This document shows positions 1 through 6,504 of a DNA stretch of 14,900 bases, piece after piece; position 1 is the first letter of the stretch, and each line of letters begins with the position of its first letter. The stretch comes from an uncultured Succinatimonas sp. (GTDB taxonomy: Bacteria; Pseudomonadota; Gammaproteobacteria; Enterobacterales; Succinivibrionaceae). The stretch lies in assembly GCA_900548485.1 (NCBI GenBank), contig URKL01000013.1, forward strand, positions 1-14,900, given 5' to 3'. The notes below the pieces were generated by a model. The model was not told the DNA's origin. It searched no databases and saw only the letters and a program-made list of their open reading frames with translations. The position numbers and the translations under genes are program-made.

Positions 1-154
1 GGAGATATAAAAAATCCTTATCACTATCTAAAGGAGGCTGTTTTAAAAGTTCACATACAGCCTTAGTTTGTTCTTCATTGAGAGACAGGGGTGCAACTCC
101 AAGTTTTTCACGCTCAGAGACCATAGAAAAATAATCTTTAAGATATGCTGACAT
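1..154 (-). CDS. acnB: Aconitate hydratase B, N-terminal fragment (gene runs off the window)
   Basis: Only the first 51 codons are in the window; the gene continues beyond base 1. AcnB is the 4Fe-4S aconitase of the TCA cycle, converting citrate to isocitrate in the cytoplasm. The fragment reads MSAYLKDYFSMVSEREKLG, then VAPLSLNEEQ and ELLKQPP, which follows the E. coli AcnB N-terminus (EEYRKHVAERAAEGIAPKPL, LVELLKNPP) in register. This is the start of the HEAT-like domain that distinguishes AcnB from AcnA. The ATG at 154 has a good Shine-Dalgarno, AAGGAAGA, about 5 bases upstream. It is the same-strand neighbour of ampD after a 63-base spacer. In E. coli, acnB also lies some genes away from ampD, so the pairing has a syntenic echo. 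The Fe-S and catalytic residues lie outside the window, so activity cannot be judged. Confidence 0.88.
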   Translation of the reverse strand, partial: MSAYLKDYFSMVSEREKLGVAPLSLNEEQTKAVCELLKQPPLDSDKDFLYL

Positions 155-171
155 TCAATCTTCCTTTAAGC

Positions 172-199
172 TTTATATGATTTTTAAAAATATGGACAA
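172..199 (-). promoter_or_regulatory. Possible acnB promoter
   Basis: In the 63-base ampD-acnB spacer the minus strand carries TTGTCC (194-199), a 16-base gap, and TATAAA (172-177), a plausible sigma70 pair. The predicted start near 165 would leave a leader of only about 11 bases overlapping the Shine-Dalgarno, which weakens the call. No terminator hairpin is visible after ampD, so read-through from ampD is an alternative. Confidence 0.33.
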
Positions 200-217
200 G
201 ATTTATATAGAAAAAGC

Positions 218-745
218 TTAGCGAAAAAACTTCCAAGCAAAATATATCCCCGGATCGGTCTTTCGCAAAGGAGCAACCTCGTTATGTCCGGCTAAAGCAC
301 CTCGTGTACGAGGGTAAGCCTTATACAAGCTCTGTAACACCTCATTTAAGCTTTCGTATTGAGCTATAGTGTAAGCGCAATAGTCACTGCCCTCAAGTTC
401 AATGCCAATACTGTAATCATTGCACTCTTTACGACCTTTATATACAGAACGTCCTGCATGCCAGGCTCGATCTAAAAAAGATACATACTGAGTAATTCTA
501 CCTGCACGGTCAATAAATAAATGAGATGATAGCTCTAAATGGGCAATATTCTTGAAATAAGGATGAGCTTTAGGATCTAAATTTCCTGTAAATAGGGCAT
601 CAACATAATGCCCCCCAAAGTGTTGAGGAGGCAAAGAAATGGAATGAATGACAACTAAAGATATGTCTAAAGGAACAGGTCGCGCGCCAAAATGTTTGAC
701 TGGCACCTGCCTTACGCCACAGAGCCAGCCATTTAAAATACGCAT
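218..745 (-). CDS. ampD: 1,6-anhydro-N-acetylmuramoyl-L-alanine amidase AmpD
   Basis: Cytoplasmic zinc amidase that removes the peptide from anhydro-muropeptides during peptidoglycan recycling. In bacteria with AmpR/AmpC its loss induces beta-lactamase. The 175-residue protein matches E. coli AmpD in length and numbering. Zinc ligands fall at His34 (VVIHS), His154 (AGHNE) and Asp164 (KTDPG); Lys162 and Glu116 (GIELEG) are also present. Conserved blocks are ISLPP, DALFTG, DRAWHAG and NDYSIGIELEG. There is no signal peptide, as expected for AmpD rather than periplasmic AmiD. The ATG lies 3 bases after the lpxC stop and has no evident Shine-Dalgarno (upstream CCTTTTAAATT), suggesting translational coupling to lpxC. 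Direct lpxC-ampD adjacency differs from E. coli, where many genes separate them. Confidence 0.96.
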   Translation of the reverse strand: MRILNGWLCGVRQVPVKHFGARPVPLDISLVVIHSISLPPQHFGGHYVDALFTGNLDPKAHPYFKNIAHLELSSHLFIDRAGRITQYVSFLDRAWHAGRSVYKGRKECNDYSIGIELEGSDYCAYTIAQYESLNEVLQSLYKAYPRTRGALAGHNEVAPLRKTDPGIYFAWKFFR

Positions 746-748
746 AAT

Positions 749-1693
749 TTAAAAGGATAGAGTTCTTCCTAAAAGTTGAGTATTATCCTGAATAAATTCA
801 ATATCCTGTTTAGCTTGAGCTCTTGAATCTAAGGTTACTATTTCGTAATTTTCAGGCGAAGATAATAAAGCCTTAAGCAAGCGATTATTCAAATCATGGC
901 CTGTTTTATAGGCTTTAAATGATCCCAAAATACTGTGACCATTCATATACAAATCGCCAATTGCATCTAACATCTTATGGCGCACAAACTCATCTGGGCT
1001 ACGTAAACCATCTGGATTTACAACTCTAAAATCATCTAAAACTACAGCATTTTCTAAAGAACCGCCTAGTGCTAAATGATGAGCATGCATATATTCAACA
1101 TCACGCATAAAGCAGAAAGTGCGAGCTTTAGCGATCTGTTCAGCAAATTTACGTCCTGAAAAATCAAAATGTAAATGTTGCAAATCTCTATCCATAGCCG
1201 GATGGTTAAAATCAATGGTTAAATCTAAATTAAAGCCTGAATCTGATGGATTGAGCTCTGCCCATTTATCACCATTTTCAACTCTTACCTTACGTAAGAC
1301 TTTGTAATAGTGTTTGCTCTCAGTAAGCTCAACTACACCAACTGATTCAAATAAATAAATCCACGGTTGTGCTGAACCATCCATAACAGGAATTTCAGGA
1401 GCATTGACATCTATATAGAGATTATCAATACCAAAAGCTGCTAAAGCCGCAGTAAGATGCTCTACAGTAGAAATACGTACACCATCTTCATTAACTAAAG
1501 CAGTACATAACTGCGTATCACGCACATTTTGCGCTGAGCACTGCATAACTACCGGAGGATTTAAATCACAACGAGTATAAACAATGCCTGTATTAGCAGG
1601 AGCAGGACGCATGCTTACTTGTACTTTTGATCCTGAATGCAAACCAATACCGGTTGCAGATAAAGGTTTCTTTAGAGTACGTTGTTTGGTCAT
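749..1693 (-). CDS. lpxC: UDP-3-O-acyl-N-acetylglucosamine deacetylase LpxC
   Basis: Zinc deacetylase catalysing the committed step of lipid A synthesis in the cytoplasm; essential in most Gram-negative bacteria. At 314 residues it is slightly longer than E. coli LpxC (305). Visible motifs are ATGIGLHSG near the N-terminus, RISTVEHL with catalytic Glu78 and zinc His79, EIPVMDGSA (substrate passage), DFNHPA, RARTF-like ARTFCF, and [12 protein letters not shown] with zinc ligands His239 and Asp243. His266 (YKTGHDLNN) matches the catalytic histidine. The ATG at 1693 follows a strong GGGAGA ribosome site 8 bases upstream. The last 20 residues (ending GRTLSF) do not resemble the E. coli tail that directs FtsH degradation, so turnover control may differ. 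It follows the second ftsZ after a 113-base spacer containing a hairpin. Confidence 0.97.
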   Translation of the reverse strand: MTKQRTLKKPLSATGIGLHSGSKVQVSMRPAPANTGIVYTRCDLNPPVVMQCSAQNVRDTQLCTALVNEDGVRISTVEHLTAALAAFGIDNLYIDVNAPEIPVMDGSAQPWIYLFESVGVVELTESKHYYKVLRKVRVENGDKWAELNPSDSGFNLDLTIDFNHPAMDRDLQHLHFDFSGRKFAEQIAKARTFCFMRDVEYMHAHHLALGGSLENAVVLDDFRVVNPDGLRSPDEFVRHKMLDAIGDLYMNGHSILGSFKAYKTGHDLNNRLLKALLSSPENYEIVTLDSRAQAKQDIEFIQDNTQLLGRTLSF

Positions 1694-1720
1694 GACCGTT
1701 CTCCCTTTTGTGGTGAACTT

Positions 1721-1767
1721 AAAAAAAGAAAGCGATTTTTCTACATTCTAAATATAGAAAATCGCTT
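1721..1767 (-). terminator. Intrinsic terminator-like hairpin between second ftsZ and lpxC
   Basis: On the minus strand AAGCGATTTTCTA (1755-1767) can pair with TAGAAAAATCGCTT (1730-1743), with one bulged A and an 11-base loop. A T-rich run (TTCTTTTTTT) follows down to 1721. This fits a Rho-independent terminator ending the second ftsZ transcript about 40 bases after its stop codon. Only about 27 bases separate it from the lpxC start. Confidence 0.75.
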
Positions 1768-1771
1768 CCAT

Positions 1772-1801
1772 TCTATACCAAAAATTACATTTTGGCATCA
1801 A
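1772..1801 (-). promoter_or_regulatory. Possible lpxC promoter upstream of the hairpin
   Basis: TTGATG (1796-1801), an 18-base gap, and TATAGA (1772-1777) form a moderate sigma70 candidate; TAGAAT overlaps as an alternative -10. Transcription would begin near 1765, at the foot of the hairpin at 1730-1767, so the stem would form the 5' end of the lpxC mRNA. The match is weak and the call is an inference from spacing. Confidence 0.33.
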
Positions 1802-1806
1802 TAACT

Positions 1807-3549
1807 TTAACGAATTCGTCGATTAAGAATTGGTGGTAACTCTAAATCATCCGTAGCCTTATGCCCTTCATTAAGGGATTTTTTTTCCTGATATTGTTCT
1901 TGAGATCTTTCCGCATGATTTTGATTATAACCATAATTATACATATCAGAATTTCCTTGTATATAAGGATGTTGAGCCATATTTTCCTGATTATAAGTGC
2001 CATTATTTTGAGAATTTTGCGGATATATTTTTTGTTTCTCATTTCGCTGCATATAAGGATCAATTCTCACATTTTGACTATTCAATTCCACCTGATTATT
2101 TTGATAAAAATTCTGAGATTGATAGCCATTAAAATTTTGTGGAACGTTTTGCTTATAAGATCTAGTATCCTGCACTCTTACATTAGTGGCATTATTTTGA
2201 TAACGGTTATCGTCAAGATTATTTACTCTATAGTCCTGCTTTTGCTCTTGTCTAAAATAATTATCCCGATTAGGAATATTTCTAGAATTCTGAAATTGCT
2301 TAAAATCAGCAGAATTTTTAGCATAGTTTTGAGATTGGGATATGTTTTGAGATAAAGACTCATTCCTATTTGATATTACTCGATTAGGATTTGCCATCAT
2401 TTGCATTTGTTGCAATTGCTGAAAAGCATTGATGTTTCTTTGATTATTATCACTTGCAAGCGAAGCTTGCGAATACAAAGCTTGTGGCTCTGGGTGACTA
2501 GTTCTCAGATCCTTTTGTATTTGTTTTTTTACAGGTGCTTTATCTAAAACCTCTTGCTGAGTGATTCCTGTAATTAAAACTGTAAGATGTAATTCATCAC
2601 TTTCTAAAGATTCATCATAAATCATGCCAAATTTAAAATCCGCTTCTTCATTGGCATATTCCTGTAAAGAACTACATACATCATTAACAAGATTGATAGG
2701 GAATGACGAACTTATGCGTAAATTTGCTAATAAACCTGCAGCTGACGATAAAACGATCGGATCTACAAGAGGAGAGCAAATAGCATTTTTTACTGCATCT
2801 GCTACACAAGTTGCTCCTTTTCCATAACCAGTACCAATCATCGCAAAACCGCGACCACTCATAACGGTTAATACATCATTAAAATCAACGTTAATAAAAC
2901 CAGGATTTACGATAAAATCGGTAATACCTCGTACGGCATGGTAAAGAACATCATCACAAGCTTTAAAAGCGTCTACTAAGGTAACACCTGAACCTAAATT
3001 CCGCAAAAGCTTATCATTATCAATGACTAAAAGAGAATCTATATGCTTTGAAAGTTCCGCTATGCCTTCATTAGCATTTACAATATGACGTCTTCCTTCA
3101 AACTTAAAAGGTCTAGTTACCACACCTACAGTTAAAGCACCTAAGTCGTGAGCTACCTTAGCAATTAAAGGGGTAGCGCCTGTACCCGTACCACCACCCA
3201 TACCGGCTGTGATAAAGACCATATCGGCGCCTTTTAAAATAGCTTTTATATCAGCTAAGCTCTCCTGGGCTGCCATAAGTCCTTTATTCGGATCACAACC
3301 TGCTCCAAGGCCACCTGTCTGATTAACACCAATCTGTACCTTTAAATGTGCTGTAGATTTACGCAAAGACTGTGTATCAGTATTGATAGCAATAAATTTA
3401 ACACCCTCAATACGCTCATTGATAGCATGCTGTAAAGCATTACAACCACCGCCACCTACACCTATCACCAAAACATGGCGCGTTGCTAACGGATTTATAT
3501 CATCCACGCTGTCATTTGTTTGTGCAGTATCTAAATGATAATCAATCAT
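1807..3549 (-). CDS. ftsZ: Second FtsZ paralog with long Q/N/Y-rich linker
   Basis: Tubulin-like GTPase, 580 residues, much longer than E. coli FtsZ (383). Residues 1-330 align without gaps to the neighbouring FtsZ (about 66% identity over 31-330 by hand count). It keeps the glycine-rich loop IGVGGGGCN (30-37), the signature [10 protein letters not shown] (118-127; the usual Ala is Thr126) and the T7 loop VDFNDV with both acidic residues, so it looks able to bind and hydrolyse GTP as a polymer. Residues about 331-565 form a low-complexity linker with about 40 Gln, 40 Asn and 16 Tyr. The C-terminus [13 protein letters not shown] keeps the FtsA/ZipA-binding peptide core and ends in a basic tail. 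The start at 3549 is chosen by alignment with the paralog; an in-frame upstream ATG at 3624 would run across a terminator and promoter. GAGA lies upstream at ribosome-site distance. It has its own promoter and terminator. Confidence 0.93.
   Translation of the reverse strand: MIDYHLDTAQTNDSVDDINPLATRHVLVIGVGGGGCNALQHAINERIEGVKFIAINTDTQSLRKSTAHLKVQIGVNQTGGLGAGCDPNKGLMAAQESLADIKAILKGADMVFITAGMGGGTGTGATPLIAKVAHDLGALTVGVVTRPFKFEGRRHIVNANEGIAELSKHIDSLLVIDNDKLLRNLGSGVTLVDAFKACDDVLYHAVRGITDFIVNPGFINVDFNDVLTVMSGRGFAMIGTGYGKGATCVADAVKNAICSPLVDPIVLSSAAGLLANLRISSSFPINLVNDVCSSLQEYANEEADFKFGMIYDESLESDELHLTVLITGITQQEVLDKAPVKKQIQKDLRTSHPEPQALYSQASLASDNNQRNINAFQQLQQMQMMANPNRVISNRNESLSQNISQSQNYAKNSADFKQFQNSRNIPNRDNYFRQEQKQDYRVNNLDDNRYQNNATNVRVQDTRSYKQNVPQNFNGYQSQNFYQNNQVELNSQNVRIDPYMQRNEKQKIYPQNSQNNGTYNQENMAQHPYIQGNSDMYNYGYNQNHAERSQEQYQEKKSLNEGHKATDDLELPPILNRRIR
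1912..2061 (-). repeat. Degenerate 30-bp tandem repeat (decapeptide array) in second ftsZ linker
   Basis: Five in-frame units of 10 codons encode residues 497-546: [50 protein letters not shown]. Tyr sits at the third place of every unit (499, 509, 519, 529, 539) and Gln two residues later in the first four. At DNA level units 1 and 4 are nearly identical over their first 21 bases (shared ATCCTTATAT, CA and GAAAT, four scattered mismatches within that stretch), 90 bases apart. This suggests growth by unit duplication followed by drift. Confidence 0.7.
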
Positions 3550-3586
3550 GTATGTCTCTTTATAAAATGCCTTAGATAATAAGCTA

Positions 3587-3615
3587 ATTATAGCTATATA
3601 AAAGACTTTTGTGAA
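3587..3615 (-). promoter_or_regulatory. Sigma70-type promoter for the second ftsZ
   Basis: TTCACA (3610-3615, five of six consensus bases), exactly 17 bases, then a perfect TATAAT (3587-3592). Transcription would start near 3580, giving a leader of about 30 bases before the ATG at 3549. The -35 box abuts the T-run of the upstream terminator. The -10 box lies in an inverted repeat, AGCTA-TAAT-TAGCT (3582-3595), which could be an operator, though 5-base arms in AT-rich DNA may be chance. Confidence 0.8.
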
Positions 3616-3642
3616 AAAAGGCAACTTTTAAAAGTTGCCTTT
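3614..3642 (-). terminator. Intrinsic terminator after the first ftsZ
   Basis: A perfect 26-base palindrome (3617-3642, arms AAAGGCAACTTTT / AAAAGTTGCCTTT) is followed on the minus strand by TTTTTT (3614-3619, overlapping the arm). It begins 7 bases after the TAA of the first ftsZ. It should end the long mur-fts transcript here and separate it from the second ftsZ. The opposite strand is also T-rich, but no plus-strand gene is seen. Confidence 0.9.
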
Positions 3643-3649
3643 CTATTTT

Positions 3650-5032
3650 TTATTCTGATTTACTTCTTAAAATTGGTGGCATATCCCACAAATCTACATT
3701 GTTATCCTCCTGAGGGCGAGGTCGCATTTTATTATCAGAACTTTGCGGTCTTGTAATAGTAATCTCGTCATCATCAAGATTAGCCTCAAAAATCGGAGCA
3801 TGCATTTCTCTTTGAGGTTGTTGAATCATCTGAGGAGGCATCTGTTGATACTGATTGAAGTTAGGATTCATCTGCTGACGCATAGGATTTTGAGGCATAG
3901 GTGCCATTTGCACATTATTTTTTACACCCTCAAAGAAATTATGACTTGGAGCAAAAGTACGCATATTATTAGGCATTTGCTGAGGAGATTGCTGTTGTTG
4001 CATCTGTGGCATAGATACATTTTGATTAGCTTCATTATTATCAGAAATACCTGTAATTAAGATAGTAATCGCAATTTGATCCTCAGATATGCTCTCATCG
4101 AAAGTCATACCAAACTTACAATCGGCCTCTTCGTCTGCATAAGCTTGTACAGCATTACAAACTTCTTCCCATTTAGTAATCGGGAAATTAGGGTTAACGC
4201 GCACATTGACTAAAAGACCGGCAGCTGAAGAAACGTCAACAGGCTCAATTAAAGGACTATGAATAGCGCGCTCAACAGCATCTTCAACAAAGTTTGCGCC
4301 CTGACCAACACCTGAACCAATCATTGCATGACCTCTACCGCGCATTACGGTTTGGACATCAGCAAAGTCAAGATTGATATAACCTGGATTAGTAATGAAA
4401 TCTGTAATGCCACGGACTGCATTTAATAAAACATCATTAGCAGCATTAAAAGCATTAACAATAGTTACATTAGCACCTAAATTTCTTAATAATTTATCGT
4501 TGTCAATTACAATTAGAGAATCAACATGTTTTGATAACTCAGTGATGCCAGATTCGGCATTAACCATGTGTCTTTTACCTTCAAATTTAAAAGGCTTGGT
4601 AACAACAGCAACGGTTAAAGCACCAGATTCTTTAGCAATTTCAGCAATAATCGGGGCTGCACCAGTACCAGTACCGCCACCCATGCCTGCTGTAATAAAG
4701 ACCATATCTGAACTTTGTAAAAGTTTCTTGATATCTTCCTTACTCTCCTCAGCAGCTTTTCGACCTTTATTAGGATCGCAGCCAGCACCTAAACCATCAG
4801 TAAGCTTTACACCTATCTGCACTTTAGTTGGAGAAGAGGATTTTTTTAGGGCTTGGCTGTCAGTATTAACAGCGATAAACTCTACTCCACTTAAGCTTTC
4901 ATTTATCATGTGCTGCAACATATTGCCGCCACCGCCACCAATACCAATAACTCTTATAACACAGCTATTTGATGGTGTGATCCCCGTATCTGGGGTGCTA
5001 TTTGAAACCGATTCGACACGAAAATCGCTCAT
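3650..5032 (-). CDS. ftsZ: Cell division protein FtsZ (first copy)
   Basis: Tubulin-like GTPase that polymerises into the Z ring at midcell and recruits the divisome through FtsA. It is 460 residues against 383 in E. coli. Motifs are IGIGGGGGN (30-37), [10 protein letters not shown] (118-127) and the T7 loop LDFADV with both acidic residues. The globular domain ends near residue 330. A linker of about 115 residues follows, rich in Gln (21), Asn (17) and Met (12) with PQM/QQM runs. The C-terminal peptide DLWDMPPILRSK binds FtsA/ZipA in the family. The ATG at 5032 gives a 25-residue lead-in like the paralog's; the ribosome site (AGAGAG) is only fair. It follows ftsA after 89 bases, the longest spacer in the upstream operon, and ends in a strong terminator. 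Position next to ftsA suggests it is the ancestral copy. Confidence 0.96.
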   Translation of the reverse strand: MSDFRVESVSNSTPDTGITPSNSCVIRVIGIGGGGGNMLQHMINESLSGVEFIAVNTDSQALKKSSSPTKVQIGVKLTDGLGAGCDPNKGRKAAEESKEDIKKLLQSSDMVFITAGMGGGTGTGAAPIIAEIAKESGALTVAVVTKPFKFEGKRHMVNAESGITELSKHVDSLIVIDNDKLLRNLGANVTIVNAFNAANDVLLNAVRGITDFITNPGYINLDFADVQTVMRGRGHAMIGSGVGQGANFVEDAVERAIHSPLIEPVDVSSAAGLLVNVRVNPNFPITKWEEVCNAVQAYADEEADCKFGMTFDESISEDQIAITILITGISDNNEANQNVSMPQMQQQQSPQQMPNNMRTFAPSHNFFEGVKNNVQMAPMPQNPMRQQMNPNFNQYQQMPPQMIQQPQREMHAPIFEANLDDDEITITRPQSSDNKMRPRPQEDNNVDLWDMPPILRSKSE

Positions 5033-5072
5033 TTTTATAACTCTCTAAAAACCTGACTTTTCTTAATTACTA

Positions 5073-5100
5073 CTTATAACATATTCTAAAGCTTTTAAAC
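5073..5100 (-). promoter_or_regulatory. Weak candidate promoter in the ftsA-ftsZ spacer
   Basis: The 89-base spacer holds TATAAG (5073-5078) preceded by an extended -10 TG (5080-5081), with a poor -35 candidate GTTTAA (5095-5100) at 16 bases. It is the only spacer upstream of the first ftsZ large enough for a promoter. The region is very AT-rich, so chance matches are easy. Confidence 0.28.
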
Positions 5101-5121
5101 TTTTAAAACGTAAATTGTTTA

Positions 5122-6504
5122 TCAAAGTTCACGCTTAAACCAATCAACCATACTTCTCATAAAACCACGATGAGAGTTTGAATTTTGGGTGCGCTTTTGT
5201 TCGAGCTGAGATTCAATGCTATCTTGAGCACATCTTAAAAGACCTATAATCACGGATTTATCAGGATCTTCTAAAATTCCCTTATCACAAGCATCAGGAG
5301 CAACTTCTACTCCTCTAGGAATACCAATACGGAATTTTCGATTAATTAAAATTTCAGTATTGTCCCCTCTGTTAAAGATAACATTTTCAAGCACTTGATC
5401 GATATAAGGAGTTTTTGCAACACCGCCTGTGATCACAAAACCTGCACCTAAAGAAAAACTTTTATCGTTTAATTTATTTACTTTAGCCTCAAGATCAATA
5501 TGGTCTATAACCTTACGGAAAATATTAGTAAGATTCTTATTGATAAAATAAGAAATTTCGGCTTTTTTTACTTTGATAACATTTGCTTGATTAGGATTAC
5601 TACCACGCAATTGTACTTCTACATAATCGTAGTCATTGTCTACTAAATAATCCTCTCTTGCCACGCCTAATTGAATGCGCAATTTTTCAGCAGCACTCAT
5701 ATTAAGACCATAGTATCTAGCAATTTCATCATCTATATAAACACCACCGTCGTTAATACCAAAACTAATAACTCGATGTTTCTTATCATAAACGCTAACA
5801 CCAACAGTCCCTTTGCCGATATCTATATGGCATACACCAATTTCTTTTTCACTTTCAGTTAAAACGGCATCAGATGCTGCATTATCATTATTAACATCAG
5901 AATCAATACGCAAGTCAGGATTGATGGACTTTAAAACACTTTCGATATTTTTTATATGTGAAAGCTTAATTCCAATTATATGTACGCAAACGCCAATCTT
6001 TTTGGCATATTGACCTATAGGGTTATAAATTTCATCAGAAGTTTCTGTAATATAATTCTGTGGAATAATATGGACAATTTTAAATTTTGTCTCATCAATA
6101 CTTTGGATACCAGCTTTTGCATTTTTAATCGCACTATCACGATCCTCAGCTGTAACCTTACCTGACTGAACTGTTGCTGTACCCTGCTGATTTTCAGCCA
6201 AAGCAAAGCAACTTGGGAAACCTACTGTTAAATGGTCAACATGGATTTTATAAGTTTCAGTAAATTTACGGATAAGATCGGCAATAGCTGAACTTAAAAG
6301 AGCTATATCTGTAACCGCGCCCTTACTTACTCCCACACTAGGGACTTCCATATAACCTAAAACTAAAACCGATTTATCTTCAAGAACCTTTCCTGCAATC
6401 AGACGAATCTTTGAAGAGCCGATATCCAAGGCTAACTGTACTTCAGTTTCATCTTTTTTTTGCCCTGGTTGTTGCTTATTATTGCTTTTTTGAAACAGCC
6501 CCAT
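5122..6504 (-). CDS. ftsA: Cell division protein FtsA, with divergent phosphate-binding motif
   Basis: Actin-like ATPase that tethers FtsZ filaments to the inner membrane. It has 460 residues (E. coli 420), with a polar N-terminal extension of about 20 residues before the first strand. The phosphate-1 motif LALDIGSSK (24-32), the 1C domain and the adenosine motif VITGGVAK (357-364) are recognisable. The C-terminal FMRSMVDWFKREL is the amphipathic membrane-targeting helix. Unusually, the phosphate-2 motif reads DIGKGTVG (228-235), where DIGGGTxD is usual: Lys replaces a Gly and Gly replaces the following Asp. The GGxxxTxDIA block is GGVYIDDEIA, lacking the Thr. ATP handling may therefore differ. 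The ATG overlaps the ftsQ end by 26 bases and has a strong AGGAGA site 7 bases upstream. Confidence 0.93.
   Translation of the reverse strand: MGLFQKSNNKQQPGQKKDETEVQLALDIGSSKIRLIAGKVLEDKSVLVLGYMEVPSVGVSKGAVTDIALLSSAIADLIRKFTETYKIHVDHLTVGFPSCFALAENQQGTATVQSGKVTAEDRDSAIKNAKAGIQSIDETKFKIVHIIPQNYITETSDEIYNPIGQYAKKIGVCVHIIGIKLSHIKNIESVLKSINPDLRIDSDVNNDNAASDAVLTESEKEIGVCHIDIGKGTVGVSVYDKKHRVISFGINDGGVYIDDEIARYYGLNMSAAEKLRIQLGVAREDYLVDNDYDYVEVQLRGSNPNQANVIKVKKAEISYFINKNLTNIFRKVIDHIDLEAKVNKLNDKSFSLGAGFVITGGVAKTPYIDQVLENVIFNRGDNTEILINRKFRIGIPRGVEVAPDACDKGILEDPDKSVIIGLLRCAQDSIESQLEQKRTQNSNSHRGFMRSMVDWFKREL

Noticed and set aside
1861..2355. Long plus-strand open frame of 164 codons opposite the second ftsZ linker
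   Set aside because: Its product is almost only Ile/Leu/Arg/Ser, exactly what the complement of AAT/CAA/TAT-rich codons gives. It has no family resemblance, and the minus-strand frame is clearly the real gene.
1807..3549. Second ftsZ as a pseudogene or a frameshifted linker
   Set aside because: The frame is open from start to stop, catalytic motifs are intact, and the conserved C-terminal peptide is in frame after the low-complexity stretch.
3550..3624. In-frame N-terminal extension of the second FtsZ by 25 residues from an ATG at 3624
   Set aside because: These bases contain the promoter and overlap the terminator, while the ATG at 3549 gives a protein start that aligns residue for residue with the neighbouring FtsZ.
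3550..3642. Possible mobile-element scar or recombination site between the two ftsZ genes
   Set aside because: The only palindrome is fully explained as a terminator. There is no transposase remnant, target duplication or second copy of the palindrome elsewhere in the window that I can see.
4395..5048. Plus-strand open frame of 217 codons opposite the first ftsZ GTPase domain
   Set aside because: It mirrors a strongly conserved minus-strand coding region, has no recognisable domain and no convincing ribosome site.
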